33,243 bases of DNA from an uncultured Clostridia bacterium (lineage in GTDB: Bacteria; Bacillota; Clostridia; TANB77; CAG-508): contig CANRHX010000018.1 in the NCBI GenBank assembly GCA_947630545.1, positions 1 to 33,243 on the forward strand, read 5' to 3'. The translations under genes were made by a program, and so were the position numbers. The notes beneath the pieces are model-generated. The model saw only the letters and a list, made by a program, of their open reading frames with translations. It had not been told where the DNA came from and searched no databases. This document shows positions 15,508-22,684 of the stretch, one piece after another (the stretch's first letter is position 1; the number at the start of each line of letters is the position of its first letter).

Positions 15508-18231
15508 CTATTCTTTACCATTAATCTTAAGTAATTTAAATATTTCAACAATTACAATTGGAGCTAAAACTAATCCAATTAATTCTAAAATATTTTGAGT
15601 AGGTAATAATGGTATACTGAATATGTTTCTTAATGGTTCTATTAAAAGTATTATAAACATTAGCGCTGCTGAAGCAACAATTGCACCTATTAATTTCATA
15701 TTGTTGAATATTCCTGTTTTGAATATAGATTTTTTATTATTTCTAATATTAAACACATGGACAAGTTCTGATAATGCTAAAGTAATAAATGCCATTGTTT
15801 GACCAACTTCTATTTTAGATTCATCCAGCGTTAAACCATTTATTGGTTCAGTAGTTGTTGCTAAACCTATCATGAATGCGCCAAGTGTTAACAATCCTAT
15901 CATTACACCTTGGTATATAACTCTCCATGTCATTCCTTTGGTAAATACTCCTTTACCAGGCTTTGCAGGTTTTCTCTTCATTATATCTTTATCAGCTGGA
16001 TCAAATGCTAATGCTAAAGCTGGAAGTGAATCTGTTACCAAATTTATCCATAATATATGAATAGGTAATAGTATTTCTAGTCCGTTTATATTAGTAATTC
16101 CAAACCAATTTGCAAATATTGGTGTTAAAAGTGTTGCTAAAAATAATACTATAATTTCCCCAACATTGCTTGATAATAGGAATTGAATTACTTTTAATAT
16201 ATTATCATAAATTCTTCTACCTTCTTCTACTGCTGAAACTATAGTTGCAAAGTTATCATCTGTTAAAATTACATCTGCTGCTTCTTTTGCAACATCTGTA
16301 CCTACCACTCCCATCGCACAACCTATATCTGATGTTTTAAGTGCAGGACTATCATTTACTCCATCGCCAGTCATTGCAACTATTTCACCGTTTTTTTGCC
16401 ATGCTTTTACTATTCTTACTTTATGCTCTGGAGATACTCTTGCATATACTGAGTATTTTCTAACATTTTTTTCTAGGTCTTCATCAGACATATTTTCTAA
16501 ATCTAACCCTGTTATAGCTTCTTCTTCATTTTCTAATATTCCTAATTTTTTAGCTATTGCTGTAGCTGTAATTTTGTGGTCTCCTGTAATCATTACTGTT
16601 TTTATTCCTGCTGTTTTACATTTTTCTACTGCCTTTTTAGCTTCTTCTCTTGGTGGGTCTATCATTCCAACCATACCAATAAAAGTTAAATTGCTTTCAA
16701 TTGTTTTCATTTCTTTTTTGGTTGGAATATGATCAATTTCTTTGTATGCACAGCCTAAAACTCTTAAAGCTTCTTTTGCCATATTTTCGTTTTCTTGTCT
16801 TATTTTATTTGAATATGAACTTAAATCTGTTTTTATTTCTCCATTAATTTCATAAGAATTACATCTATTTAAAAGTTCATCAATACCACCTTTTGTATAA
16901 ACTATATATTTTCCATCGACTTCATTTACTGTTGTCATTAATTTTCTGTCTGAATCAAATGGCACTTCTTCTAGTCTAGGGGTTCTATCATAAATACTTG
17001 GATCAAAATCTAATTTAAATGCCATATCTACTAGAGCTGTTTCTGTTGGATCCCCAGTTAAAGTTCCATCACTTGATACTTTTGTGTCATTACAAAGCAT
17101 ATTTGCATATACTAATTTGTTAAGTTCATCATCTATTTGATTTTCGGAAATATTTGTTAAATCTTTTATCTTATCATTCCAAAATATTTTTTCAACTGTC
17201 ATTTTATTTTGTGTAAGAGTTCCTGTTTTATCTGAACATATAACTGTTGCACTTCCTAAAGTTTCTACAGCTGGCAATCTTTTTACAATTGCATTTCTCT
17301 TAACCATTTTTTGAACACCAATTGCTAAAACTATTGTTGATACTGCAACAAGTCCTTCTGGAATCGCTGCAACTGCTAAACTTACAGCTGTCATAAACAT
17401 ATGAATTGGCTCTTTTCCTTGTATTAATCCAATTATAAATATAAATGCACAAATAGCTAAAGCTGCTATTCCAAGGGTTTTTCCTAATTTATTTAATTTG
17501 GTTTGAAGTGGTGTTTCTTGCTTTTGTGTTGAATTTATCATTCCTGCAATTTTTCCTACTTCTGTTGTCATTCCTGTTTCTACAACTATTCCTTTTCCTC
17601 TACCATAAGTAATTAAACTTGAAGAAAATAACATATTAACTCTGTCACCAATTCCAACATCTGTTCCATCTAGTTTATTTGTTACTTTCTCTACAGGTAC
17701 TGATTCACCTGTTAATGAAGATTCTTGTGACTTTAGATTTACTGCATCAATAATTCTTAAGTCAGCTGGTACAAAATCTCCTGTATCTAAAATTACTATA
17801 TCTCCAGGTACTAACTCTTTCGCAGGAACTACTGTTACTTCGCCATTTCTAATAACTTTTGATGCATGATCTGTTAATTTTTGCAAGGCTTCAAGTGATT
17901 TTTCAGCCTTTGCTTCTTGTGACACTCCTATAATTGCATTAACAATAACAACTATTAAAATAATAATTGTGTCTGTAATTCCTTCACCATTAGCAACTCC
18001 AACTACTCCTGAAACTATTGCAGCAATTATTAAAACAATTATTGAAAAATCTTTAAATTGATCAATAAACCTTTGTAATAATGATTTTTTCTTAGCTTGT
18101 TGTAATTGATTTAGTCCATATTTCTCTTTACGCGCTTCTACCTCCTCTGATTTTAAACCTTCTTGCATGTTAGTTTTTAAACTTAGTTCAACTTCTTCAA
18201 TTTCTTTGTTAAACCAATTTTCTTTTTCCAT
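15508..18231 (-). CDS. P-type cation ATPase (P2A/Ca2+-type) under a Mn2+ riboswitch
   Basis: A 907-aa P-type ATPase that pumps divalent cations across the cytoplasmic membrane. The N-terminal cation-ATPase domain and actuator loop (SLTGESVPV) are visible, as is the phosphorylation site D334-KTGTLT. The nucleotide-binding segments (for example DPTETALVDMA), MTGDGVNDSPALK and the C-terminal transmembrane domain with LWINLVTDSLPALALA are also present. The motif AAIPEGLVAV in the fourth membrane helix is the cation-site signature of SERCA-like pumps. The sequence family would be called calcium-transporting. However, the yybP-ykoY riboswitch in its leader senses Mn2+, and such pumps are commonly manganese exporters, so Mn2+ efflux (with Ca2+ possible) is the better inference. 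AAGGAGG precedes ATG 18231. Confidence 0.95.
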   Translation of the reverse strand: MEKENWFNKEIEEVELSLKTNMQEGLKSEEVEARKEKYGLNQLQQAKKKSLLQRFIDQFKDFSIIVLIIAAIVSGVVGVANGEGITDTIIILIVVIVNAIIGVSQEAKAEKSLEALQKLTDHASKVIRNGEVTVVPAKELVPGDIVILDTGDFVPADLRIIDAVNLKSQESSLTGESVPVEKVTNKLDGTDVGIGDRVNMLFSSSLITYGRGKGIVVETGMTTEVGKIAGMINSTQKQETPLQTKLNKLGKTLGIAALAICAFIFIIGLIQGKEPIHMFMTAVSLAVAAIPEGLVAVSTIVLAIGVQKMVKRNAIVKRLPAVETLGSATVICSDKTGTLTQNKMTVEKIFWNDKIKDLTNISENQIDDELNKLVYANMLCNDTKVSSDGTLTGDPTETALVDMAFKLDFDPSIYDRTPRLEEVPFDSDRKLMTTVNEVDGKYIVYTKGGIDELLNRCNSYEINGEIKTDLSSYSNKIRQENENMAKEALRVLGCAYKEIDHIPTKKEMKTIESNLTFIGMVGMIDPPREEAKKAVEKCKTAGIKTVMITGDHKITATAIAKKLGILENEEEAITGLDLENMSDEDLEKNVRKYSVYARVSPEHKVRIVKAWQKNGEIVAMTGDGVNDSPALKTSDIGCAMGVVGTDVAKEAADVILTDDNFATIVSAVEEGRRIYDNILKVIQFLLSSNVGEIIVLFLATLLTPIFANWFGITNINGLEILLPIHILWINLVTDSLPALALAFDPADKDIMKRKPAKPGKGVFTKGMTWRVIYQGVMIGLLTLGAFMIGLATTTEPINGLTLDESKIEVGQTMAFITLALSELVHVFNIRNNKKSIFKTGIFNNMKLIGAIVASAALMFIILLIEPLRNIFSIPLLPTQNILELIGLVLAPIVIVEIFKLLKINGKE

Positions 18232-18283
18232 TTTGCTATCCTCCTTATAAATTTATATTATTCTTTAGTGCTTTTTGATACCC

Positions 18284-18331
18284 AAAAAGACTTCTAAAAG
18301 AAATAAAAATTTTTATTTCTTTTAAAAGTCT
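18284..18331 (-). terminator. Riboswitch-controlled terminator
   Basis: A 44-nt near-perfect palindrome (18288-18331, 22-bp arms with one mismatch) is followed on the minus strand by TTTTTGGG. Its 5' arm begins AGACTTTT, the same bases that close the aptamer. It therefore acts as the expression platform of the Mn2+ riboswitch and as the likely end of the tRNA-Glu transcript when Mn2+ is low. Confidence 0.85.
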
Positions 18332-18416
18332 CGCTTAACTATTTTTATAGCTTTACTAACCAGATACTTTTTAGTATCGCGATTGTTGATTAGTAATACA
18401 CAAGCTACTCCCTTTT
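18324..18416 (-). promoter_or_regulatory. yybP-ykoY manganese riboswitch
   Basis: The minus strand shows the family's hallmarks in order: AAAAGGGAGTAGC at the 5' side, the conserved ATCAACA in the first loop arm, a middle stem (GATACT/AGTATC), and GCGAGACTTTT at the 3' side, which pairs with the 5' AAAAG to close P1. The aptamer is known to bind Mn2+. Its P1 3' strand is shared with the following terminator, so ligand binding would favour read-through into the ATPase gene. Confidence 0.87.
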
Positions 18417-18428
18417 AACTATATTTAT

Positions 18429-18503
18429 TGGTGACCCCTACGGGAATCGAACCCATGATTCCACCTTGAGAGGGTGGCGTCTTAACCGCTTGACCAAGGG
18501 GCC
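18429..18503 (-). tRNA. tRNA-Glu (anticodon CTC, reads GAG)
   Basis: A 75-nt tRNA with encoded CCA. The acceptor is GGCCCCT/AGGGGTC, the D-arm region reads GGTCAAGCGGTTAAGAC, and the anticodon stem CCACC/GGTGG encloses CTCTCAA (anticodon CTC). The T-arm holds GGTTCGATTCC. The D-arm and acceptor are typical of tRNA-Glu. The 3' end is only 12 nt before the Mn2+ riboswitch. Confidence 0.95.
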
Positions 18504-18517
18504 ATTTGCACTATATA

Positions 18518-18546
18518 TTTATATCATGTTTTAAAAATTTAGTCAA
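18518..18546 (-). promoter_or_regulatory. Promoter of tRNA-Glu and, probably, riboswitch plus ATPase
   Basis: On the minus strand TTGACT (18541-18546) and TATAAA (18518-18523) are separated by 17 nt. The expected start is near 18511, a few nt before the tRNA. No room for another promoter exists between tRNA and riboswitch. Confidence 0.78.
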
Positions 18547-18598
18547 CTGGTTTTTTAAATATTATATACATTCTAATTCTAAAACCATTAAATAGTAA

Positions 18599-18997
18599 CT
18601 AAATAAATAATATTTCAAAAATTTCATTTAATCTTTTACTATTCTTTGTTAAATATAAATATCCAATAAGTGCTTCGAATGCAGTTGAATACATGTATTC
18701 TTGAACATTTGAATTTTTAGGTAAATGGTGATTTTGCGTATTTCTTGCACGCCTTACTATATTTTTTTCCTCTTCTGTTAAGCTTTCATAAATATTATTT
18801 AAAAACTCTGCTTGTGCTTTGGCTTTAACATATTTTATAGACTCTATATGTAACTTATGAGGCTTCAAATTAGTCTCATTTATTAATTTAGTTCTAACAT
18901 ATAATTCATATACGCAATCTCCAATATAAGCCCATGTTAATGGTGACATTAATTCTACTTCTTCTTTTGCTCTATTTATATTAATCCATTCTTCCAT
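18599..18997 (-). CDS. mrnC: Mini-ribonuclease III
   Basis: MrnC is a dimeric RNase III-type nuclease without the dsRNA-binding domain; it matures 23S rRNA ends in Gram-positive bacteria. This 132-aa protein has the family landmarks: SPLTWAYIGDCVYELYVR (the catalytic aspartate lies in IGD), KAKAQAEFLNNI, RRARNTQNHHLPKNS, and STAFEALIGYLYLT (the second catalytic acidic residue). Its ATG overlaps the rbgA stop by one base (TAATG), so the two are translationally coupled. Pairing with rbgA joins two ribosome-maturation functions. Confidence 0.95.
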   Translation of the reverse strand: MEEWININRAKEEVELMSPLTWAYIGDCVYELYVRTKLINETNLKPHKLHIESIKYVKAKAQAEFLNNIYESLTEEEKNIVRRARNTQNHHLPKNSNVQEYMYSTAFEALIGYLYLTKNSKRLNEIFEILFI

Positions 18998-19899
18998 TAA
19001 TTAGCCCTTTCTATAGTAATTTTTCCTAATTTTCCATTTTTGAATTCATCTAATATTATTTTTGCTGTTTTTTCTTCATCTACATTTCCACCAGATACAA
19101 GGCATCCTCTTTTTCTGCCAATTTCAAGTATTATTTCATATATATTCTCGTTTTCTGGTAAGTCTCTATTTAAAATATTTTCAATATAAGAAGTTTCTAA
19201 TTTATATTTATCGCATAATTTTTGTCTATAATTTTCTAGTAAAAATTTAACTAAATAATATGCAATATCAACTTTTTCCAATATTTCTTCTTTTATAGTG
19301 CCTGTAAATGCTAAATTTAATGCAACTTCTTCATTTTCAAATTTTGGCCATAAAACTCCTGGCGTATCTAGTAGTTCAATTTTTTCATTTATTCTTATCC
19401 ATTGTTTTTTTCTTGTAACACCTGGTTTGTTTCCAACATCAGCAGTTGATCTTTTTGAAATTCTGTTTATGAATGATGATTTGCCTACATTTGGAATTCC
19501 TACTATCATCACTCTTATTTTTCTTCCAACTCTTCCTTTTTTTGCAAGTAATTCCAATTCATTTTGCATTATTTTTTCAATTTGTTTTATGCATTTATCT
19601 ATACCTTTCCCTGAATTTGAGTCTACTAAACAAACAGGTATATTGCTTTTTTCAAAGTATTTTTCCCAATTTTTGTTTTCTTTTTCATCTGATAAATCAA
19701 TTTTGTTTAATATTATTAGTTTTTTCTTATTTTTTATTATCTTTGCTATTTCTGGATTTTGAGAAGATCTTGGGATTCTTGCGTCTAGTAATTCTACTAC
19801 TACATCTACAAGCTTTAAATCTTCTTCTATTTCTCTCCTAGTTTTTGCCATATGACCTGGATACCAGTTAATGTTGGTTTTTGTCAAACTTTTTTCCAT
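18997..19899 (-). CDS. rbgA: Ribosome biogenesis GTPase RbgA (YlqF)
   Basis: RbgA is a circularly permuted GTPase needed for late assembly of the 50S subunit. It starts with the signature NWYPGHMAKTRREIEE. The GTPase motifs come in permuted order: G4 (LNKIDLSD), then G1 (GIPNVGKSSFINR), then G3 (LLDTPGVLWP). At 300 aa it is somewhat longer than the usual 280. A C-terminal helical domain follows (YIENILNRDLPENENIYE, GGNVDEEKTAKIILDEFKNGKLG). It is coupled to mrnC by a one-base stop/start overlap. Confidence 0.96.
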   Translation of the reverse strand: MEKSLTKTNINWYPGHMAKTRREIEEDLKLVDVVVELLDARIPRSSQNPEIAKIIKNKKKLIILNKIDLSDEKENKNWEKYFEKSNIPVCLVDSNSGKGIDKCIKQIEKIMQNELELLAKKGRVGRKIRVMIVGIPNVGKSSFINRISKRSTADVGNKPGVTRKKQWIRINEKIELLDTPGVLWPKFENEEVALNLAFTGTIKEEILEKVDIAYYLVKFLLENYRQKLCDKYKLETSYIENILNRDLPENENIYEIILEIGRKRGCLVSGGNVDEEKTAKIILDEFKNGKLGKITIERAN

Positions 19900-19921
19900 C
19901 TTTCAATCACTTCCTCAATAA

Positions 19922-19952
19922 CAAAAAATTGCAATGTAATCACTGCAATTTT
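19922..19952 (-). terminator. Terminator after the small membrane protein gene
   Basis: On the minus strand a 9-bp stem (AAAATTGCA with TGCAATTTT) and a 10-nt loop are followed by TT and G. It lies 8 nt after the stop of the 158-aa gene and separates it from rbgA. Confidence 0.7.
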
Positions 19953-19959
19953 CATAAAT

Positions 19960-20436
19960 TTATAAAGTTCTATAATTATTTTTATCTGCCCTTTCGTCTA
20001 GTTTTCTATCAAATTGCTCATTATTATAAAACCAATCTGTTTTTTTATCTTTAGGATTTGCCTTTCTTCCTTTATCTACTAATAAATCAAATAAAACTGC
20101 TACAGCAAGCACTATGGCTATAAAAGATATAAGTACATTTAGCATACCGTCAGCTGAAAGTGTTCCTTCTATGATTGAACTAACTTTATTGAATAGGTCT
20201 GCTCCAAAATACATTCCATATGCAATTACATATATTATAGCTCCTAGTAACTTTCTTTTTACCACTAATATCATGCAAACTAAAACTACAAAAGATAATA
20301 TTATTTCTAATTGTCCATTTAATGGTACTATACTTCCAAGTGTTGTACCAAACTCTGGCATTATTGCAACTATTACACGAAACATCCAAAACATTGCCAT
20401 AAACATAACTAACATCCATGTTGAAAAATTCTTCAT
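19960..20436 (-). CDS. Small integral membrane protein, unknown function
   Basis: A 158-aa protein. ATG 20436 (MKNFSTWMLV) is chosen because GGGGAGGT lies 9 nt upstream; an earlier in-frame start precedes that site and is unlikely. It has four hydrophobic segments at about residues 7-25, 42-58, 63-78 and 96-118. A soluble basic and polar tail of about 35 residues follows, containing NPKDKKTDWFYNNEQFDRKLDERADKNNY split by charges. I do not recognise the family. It lies 53 nt after the DUF1292 gene on the same strand and may be in the same transcript, ending at the terminator downstream. Confidence 0.78.
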   Translation of the reverse strand: MKNFSTWMLVMFMAMFWMFRVIVAIMPEFGTTLGSIVPLNGQLEIILSFVVLVCMILVVKRKLLGAIIYVIAYGMYFGADLFNKVSSIIEGTLSADGMLNVLISFIAIVLAVAVLFDLLVDKGRKANPKDKKTDWFYNNEQFDRKLDERADKNNYRTL

Positions 20437-20489
20437 TTGTTTTACCTCCCCTAATAAACAGCCTGCCACAATAGTAGCAATAATTTATA

Positions 20490-20792
20490 TTAATCTACAA
20501 AATCAAAATCATCTTTGAATTTTTCTTTGAATATTTCAAATACTTTATTTAATATTTCATCATCATCAACACTTACATAAGATTCTTCTTCTTCATTATC
20601 AGTATCTTCTAATTTTAGTATTACTACTTCTCCGTCGTCTTCTTCTCCTTCTTCAACTACTGGTAATAATACTACATATTCTTCATTGTCTAATTCAATT
20701 AAATCTAGAAATTCAAATTTAACTTCATTCCCTTCTTCATCATTCAATATAATTATATTATCTAGGTCTTCTCCATCAAAATTTTCTTCCAT
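20490..20792 (-). CDS. DUF1292 protein (YrzB-like)
   Basis: A 100-aa very acidic protein of the DUF1292 family. The family pattern is clear: IIILNDEEGNEVKFEFLDLIELDNEEYVVLLPV, then EVVILKLEDTD, then the C-terminal ESYVSVDDDEILNKVFEIFKE. Its function is unknown. In many Bacillota it follows ireB and ruvX, as here (65 nt after ruvX), so its position supports the call. AAAGGAG precedes the ATG. Confidence 0.92.
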   Translation of the reverse strand: MEENFDGEDLDNIIILNDEEGNEVKFEFLDLIELDNEEYVVLLPVVEEGEEDDGEVVILKLEDTDNEEEESYVSVDDDEILNKVFEIFKEKFKDDFDFVD

Positions 20793-20857
20793 AATTTTCT
20801 CCTTTCAAATTTTATATTTTAATTTTAACATCTATAAAAATATTTTTCAATAAATTT

Positions 20858-21274
20858 TTAAAATTTTTTATTTATATATGTTTCTAAAATATATACTGCA
20901 GATATAGTATCAACTAAATTTTTCTTTTTATTCTTGTTTACATTTAGAAAATTCATTGTTTTATGAGCTTCAACAGTTGTTAAACGTTCATCTATCGTGT
21001 CTATTTTTAATTGATTATATTTGCATTTTAATTTATGTATAAATTGTTCTGTCTTTATTGTCCTTTCAGACTTAGTTCCTTTTAAGGTTATTGGAAAACC
21101 CACAACAATAGTGTCAATTTGATATTGTTCTAATATTTCATCTAACCTTTTTAATACAATTTTGTCAGAATTGTTCCTTTGTATTGTTTCTAAACCTTGT
21201 GCTGTTATGTTTAATTCGTCTGTTATTGCAATTCCAACTCTTGCTTCTCCATAATCAATTCCTAATTTTCTCAT
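20858..21274 (-). CDS. ruvX: Holliday junction resolvase-like protein RuvX (YqgF)
   Basis: YqgF/RuvX has an RNase H-like fold. It is called a putative Holliday junction resolvase and has also been linked to 16S rRNA 5'-end maturation. The 138-aa sequence has the family signature [20 protein letters not shown] (first catalytic aspartate), TIVVGFPITLKGTKSERT, IDTIDERLTTVEAHKTM (catalytic acidic residues), and the final KNLVDTISAVYILETYI (last aspartate). Its ATG overlaps the ireB stop by one base, so the two are translationally coupled. Confidence 0.96.
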   Translation of the reverse strand: MRKLGIDYGEARVGIAITDELNITAQGLETIQRNNSDKIVLKRLDEILEQYQIDTIVVGFPITLKGTKSERTIKTEQFIHKLKCKYNQLKIDTIDERLTTVEAHKTMNFLNVNKNKKKNLVDTISAVYILETYINKKF

Positions 21275-21525
21275 TATTCTATTCCTATATAATTTTTTAC
21301 TAGTTTTTCTAATAGTTCATCTCTTTCGATTGCTCTTATTTTGTTTCTAGCTTCTTTATGACTTGTTATGTATGTTGGATCTCCAGATAAAATGTATCCT
21401 ACTATTTGATTTATTGGGTTATATCCTTTTTCAACTAATGCTTCATATACTTCACGTAAAATTTCTTTTGTTTTTACTTGATTGTCTCTTTCTACTCTAA
21501 AGTTCATAGTTTTATCAAATTCCAT
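21274..21525 (-). CDS. ireB: IreB family regulatory phosphoprotein (UPF0297)
   Basis: IreB is a small protein phosphorylated by the IreK/PASTA kinase in Enterococcus and affects cephalosporin resistance there. The 83-aa sequence shows the family's [59 protein letters not shown] and [14 protein letters not shown] blocks, quoted from separate parts. The N-terminal threonine region is the known phosphorylation zone. AGGAGG precedes the ATG. It lies 17 nt after the GAF/GGDEF-like gene, so it is probably in the same operon, and it is coupled to ruvX downstream. Confidence 0.95.
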   Translation of the reverse strand: MEFDKTMNFRVERDNQVKTKEILREVYEALVEKGYNPINQIVGYILSGDPTYITSHKEARNKIRAIERDELLEKLVKNYIGIE

Positions 21526-21542
21526 AACTCTATACCTCCTAA

Positions 21543-22667
21543 TTATATATTGTTAATATCACTTTCTTCTAGTGGTGCACCATCTAGATAATTTTCAAGT
21601 TTTTTTAGAACTTCTTCTAATCCTGTTCCTTTATAATAAGTTGATATTGCAAAATTTAATACTGGTTTTACTATTGCAGGTTTTTTCTTTCTTCCTCTTT
21701 TCTTTTCAGTAGTTACAACTGTTTCAGTTTGTTCTTCTAACGTAATTTCCATATTTTCTATTATTTCTTTTTTATCATTTAAAAAGTCTGCTACTCCGTT
21801 AATATCAACACCTGAAAAAACTATCGCAAATTTGGGTCCCATATACCTAACAAATATATATTCACTAGATATATTTTGGTATAAATAGTTAGCAACTTCA
21901 GTTAATACTTTATTTCCAAGTTCTCTAGAAAATTTATTATTTATTTCTTCTAGATTTGTTATTTTATACATACACACTGTTGACATTGTATATTTATCTA
22001 TTACTTTCTTTCCTTCTCCGTATAAATATGTTTCAGATTGTAGCCCAGTGAATTTATCAGTTCGAGATAAAGCTTCAAGTGTTTTTTGATGAACTACATT
22101 TTTTAACACTGATACAATATTTTCTTTGACGATGTCCAATATTGTTATATCTACATTGTCAAAATCATGTGGGGTTCCACTTTCTATAATCCAATATCCA
22201 AAATATACATTGTCTATATATAATGGAAAAAATATGGCAGATTTTGCTCTTCCAAATTCCATTTTTTGATATGGTAATTTTTCCCCTTCACTATTTACTG
22301 TAACATATTTAGGAGTAGCAGTAGAAATACTATCTTTAAATATTTCTACATCTTGTAATGCTTTTAATGATTCCCAATGTTTTTTATCAACATTTGATGC
22401 TTTTATGGTATATTCGGCTCCGTCAAAAACAACAATTGTAGAATATTTTATTTCATACTTTTCTATTAGAATATCATTGATTTTCTGTATTTTTTGGTCA
22501 ACTGATAATCTTTCTCCAACAGTGCTCATAAAATCTTGAACAATGGATAAATTATTTATTCTTTGATTTATGTTATTAAAAGTTTGTATTTTTCTATGAA
22601 TACTTAGGTTATATATTATTAACCCTATAACTATGAGCACAAGAACTATTACTACTGCTATTGCCAC
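21543..22667 (-). CDS. Membrane-anchored GAF protein with degenerate GGDEF domain
   Basis: A 374-aa protein, read from GTG 22667 eight nt after GGAGG. Residues 2-20 form one membrane segment, and residues 25-60 are helical. A GAF-like domain covers about residues 55-185 (strands around [10 protein letters not shown] and [20 protein letters not shown]). A GGDEF-like domain begins at DKFTGL (204-209). The GGDEF active-site loop is M276-G-P-K-F280, so it lacks the catalytic Asp/Glu pair and almost certainly does not make cyclic di-GMP. A basic insert with KKRGRKKKP interrupts the C-terminal part (about residues 322-332). Such degenerate domains often bind nucleotides or proteins. It sits between the TadZ-like gene (17 nt upstream) and ireB, suggesting a shared operon. 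Confidence 0.75.
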   Translation of the reverse strand: MAIAVVIVLVLIVIGLIIYNLSIHRKIQTFNNINQRINNLSIVQDFMSTVGERLSVDQKIQKINDILIEKYEIKYSTIVVFDGAEYTIKASNVDKKHWESLKALQDVEIFKDSISTATPKYVTVNSEGEKLPYQKMEFGRAKSAIFFPLYIDNVYFGYWIIESGTPHDFDNVDITILDIVKENIVSVLKNVVHQKTLEALSRTDKFTGLQSETYLYGEGKKVIDKYTMSTVCMYKITNLEEINNKFSRELGNKVLTEVANYLYQNISSEYIFVRYMGPKFAIVFSGVDINGVADFLNDKKEIIENMEITLEEQTETVVTTEKKRGRKKKPAIVKPVLNFAISTYYKGTGLEEVLKKLENYLDGAPLEESDINNI

Positions 22668-22684
22668 TATTCTTTCCTCCCAAA

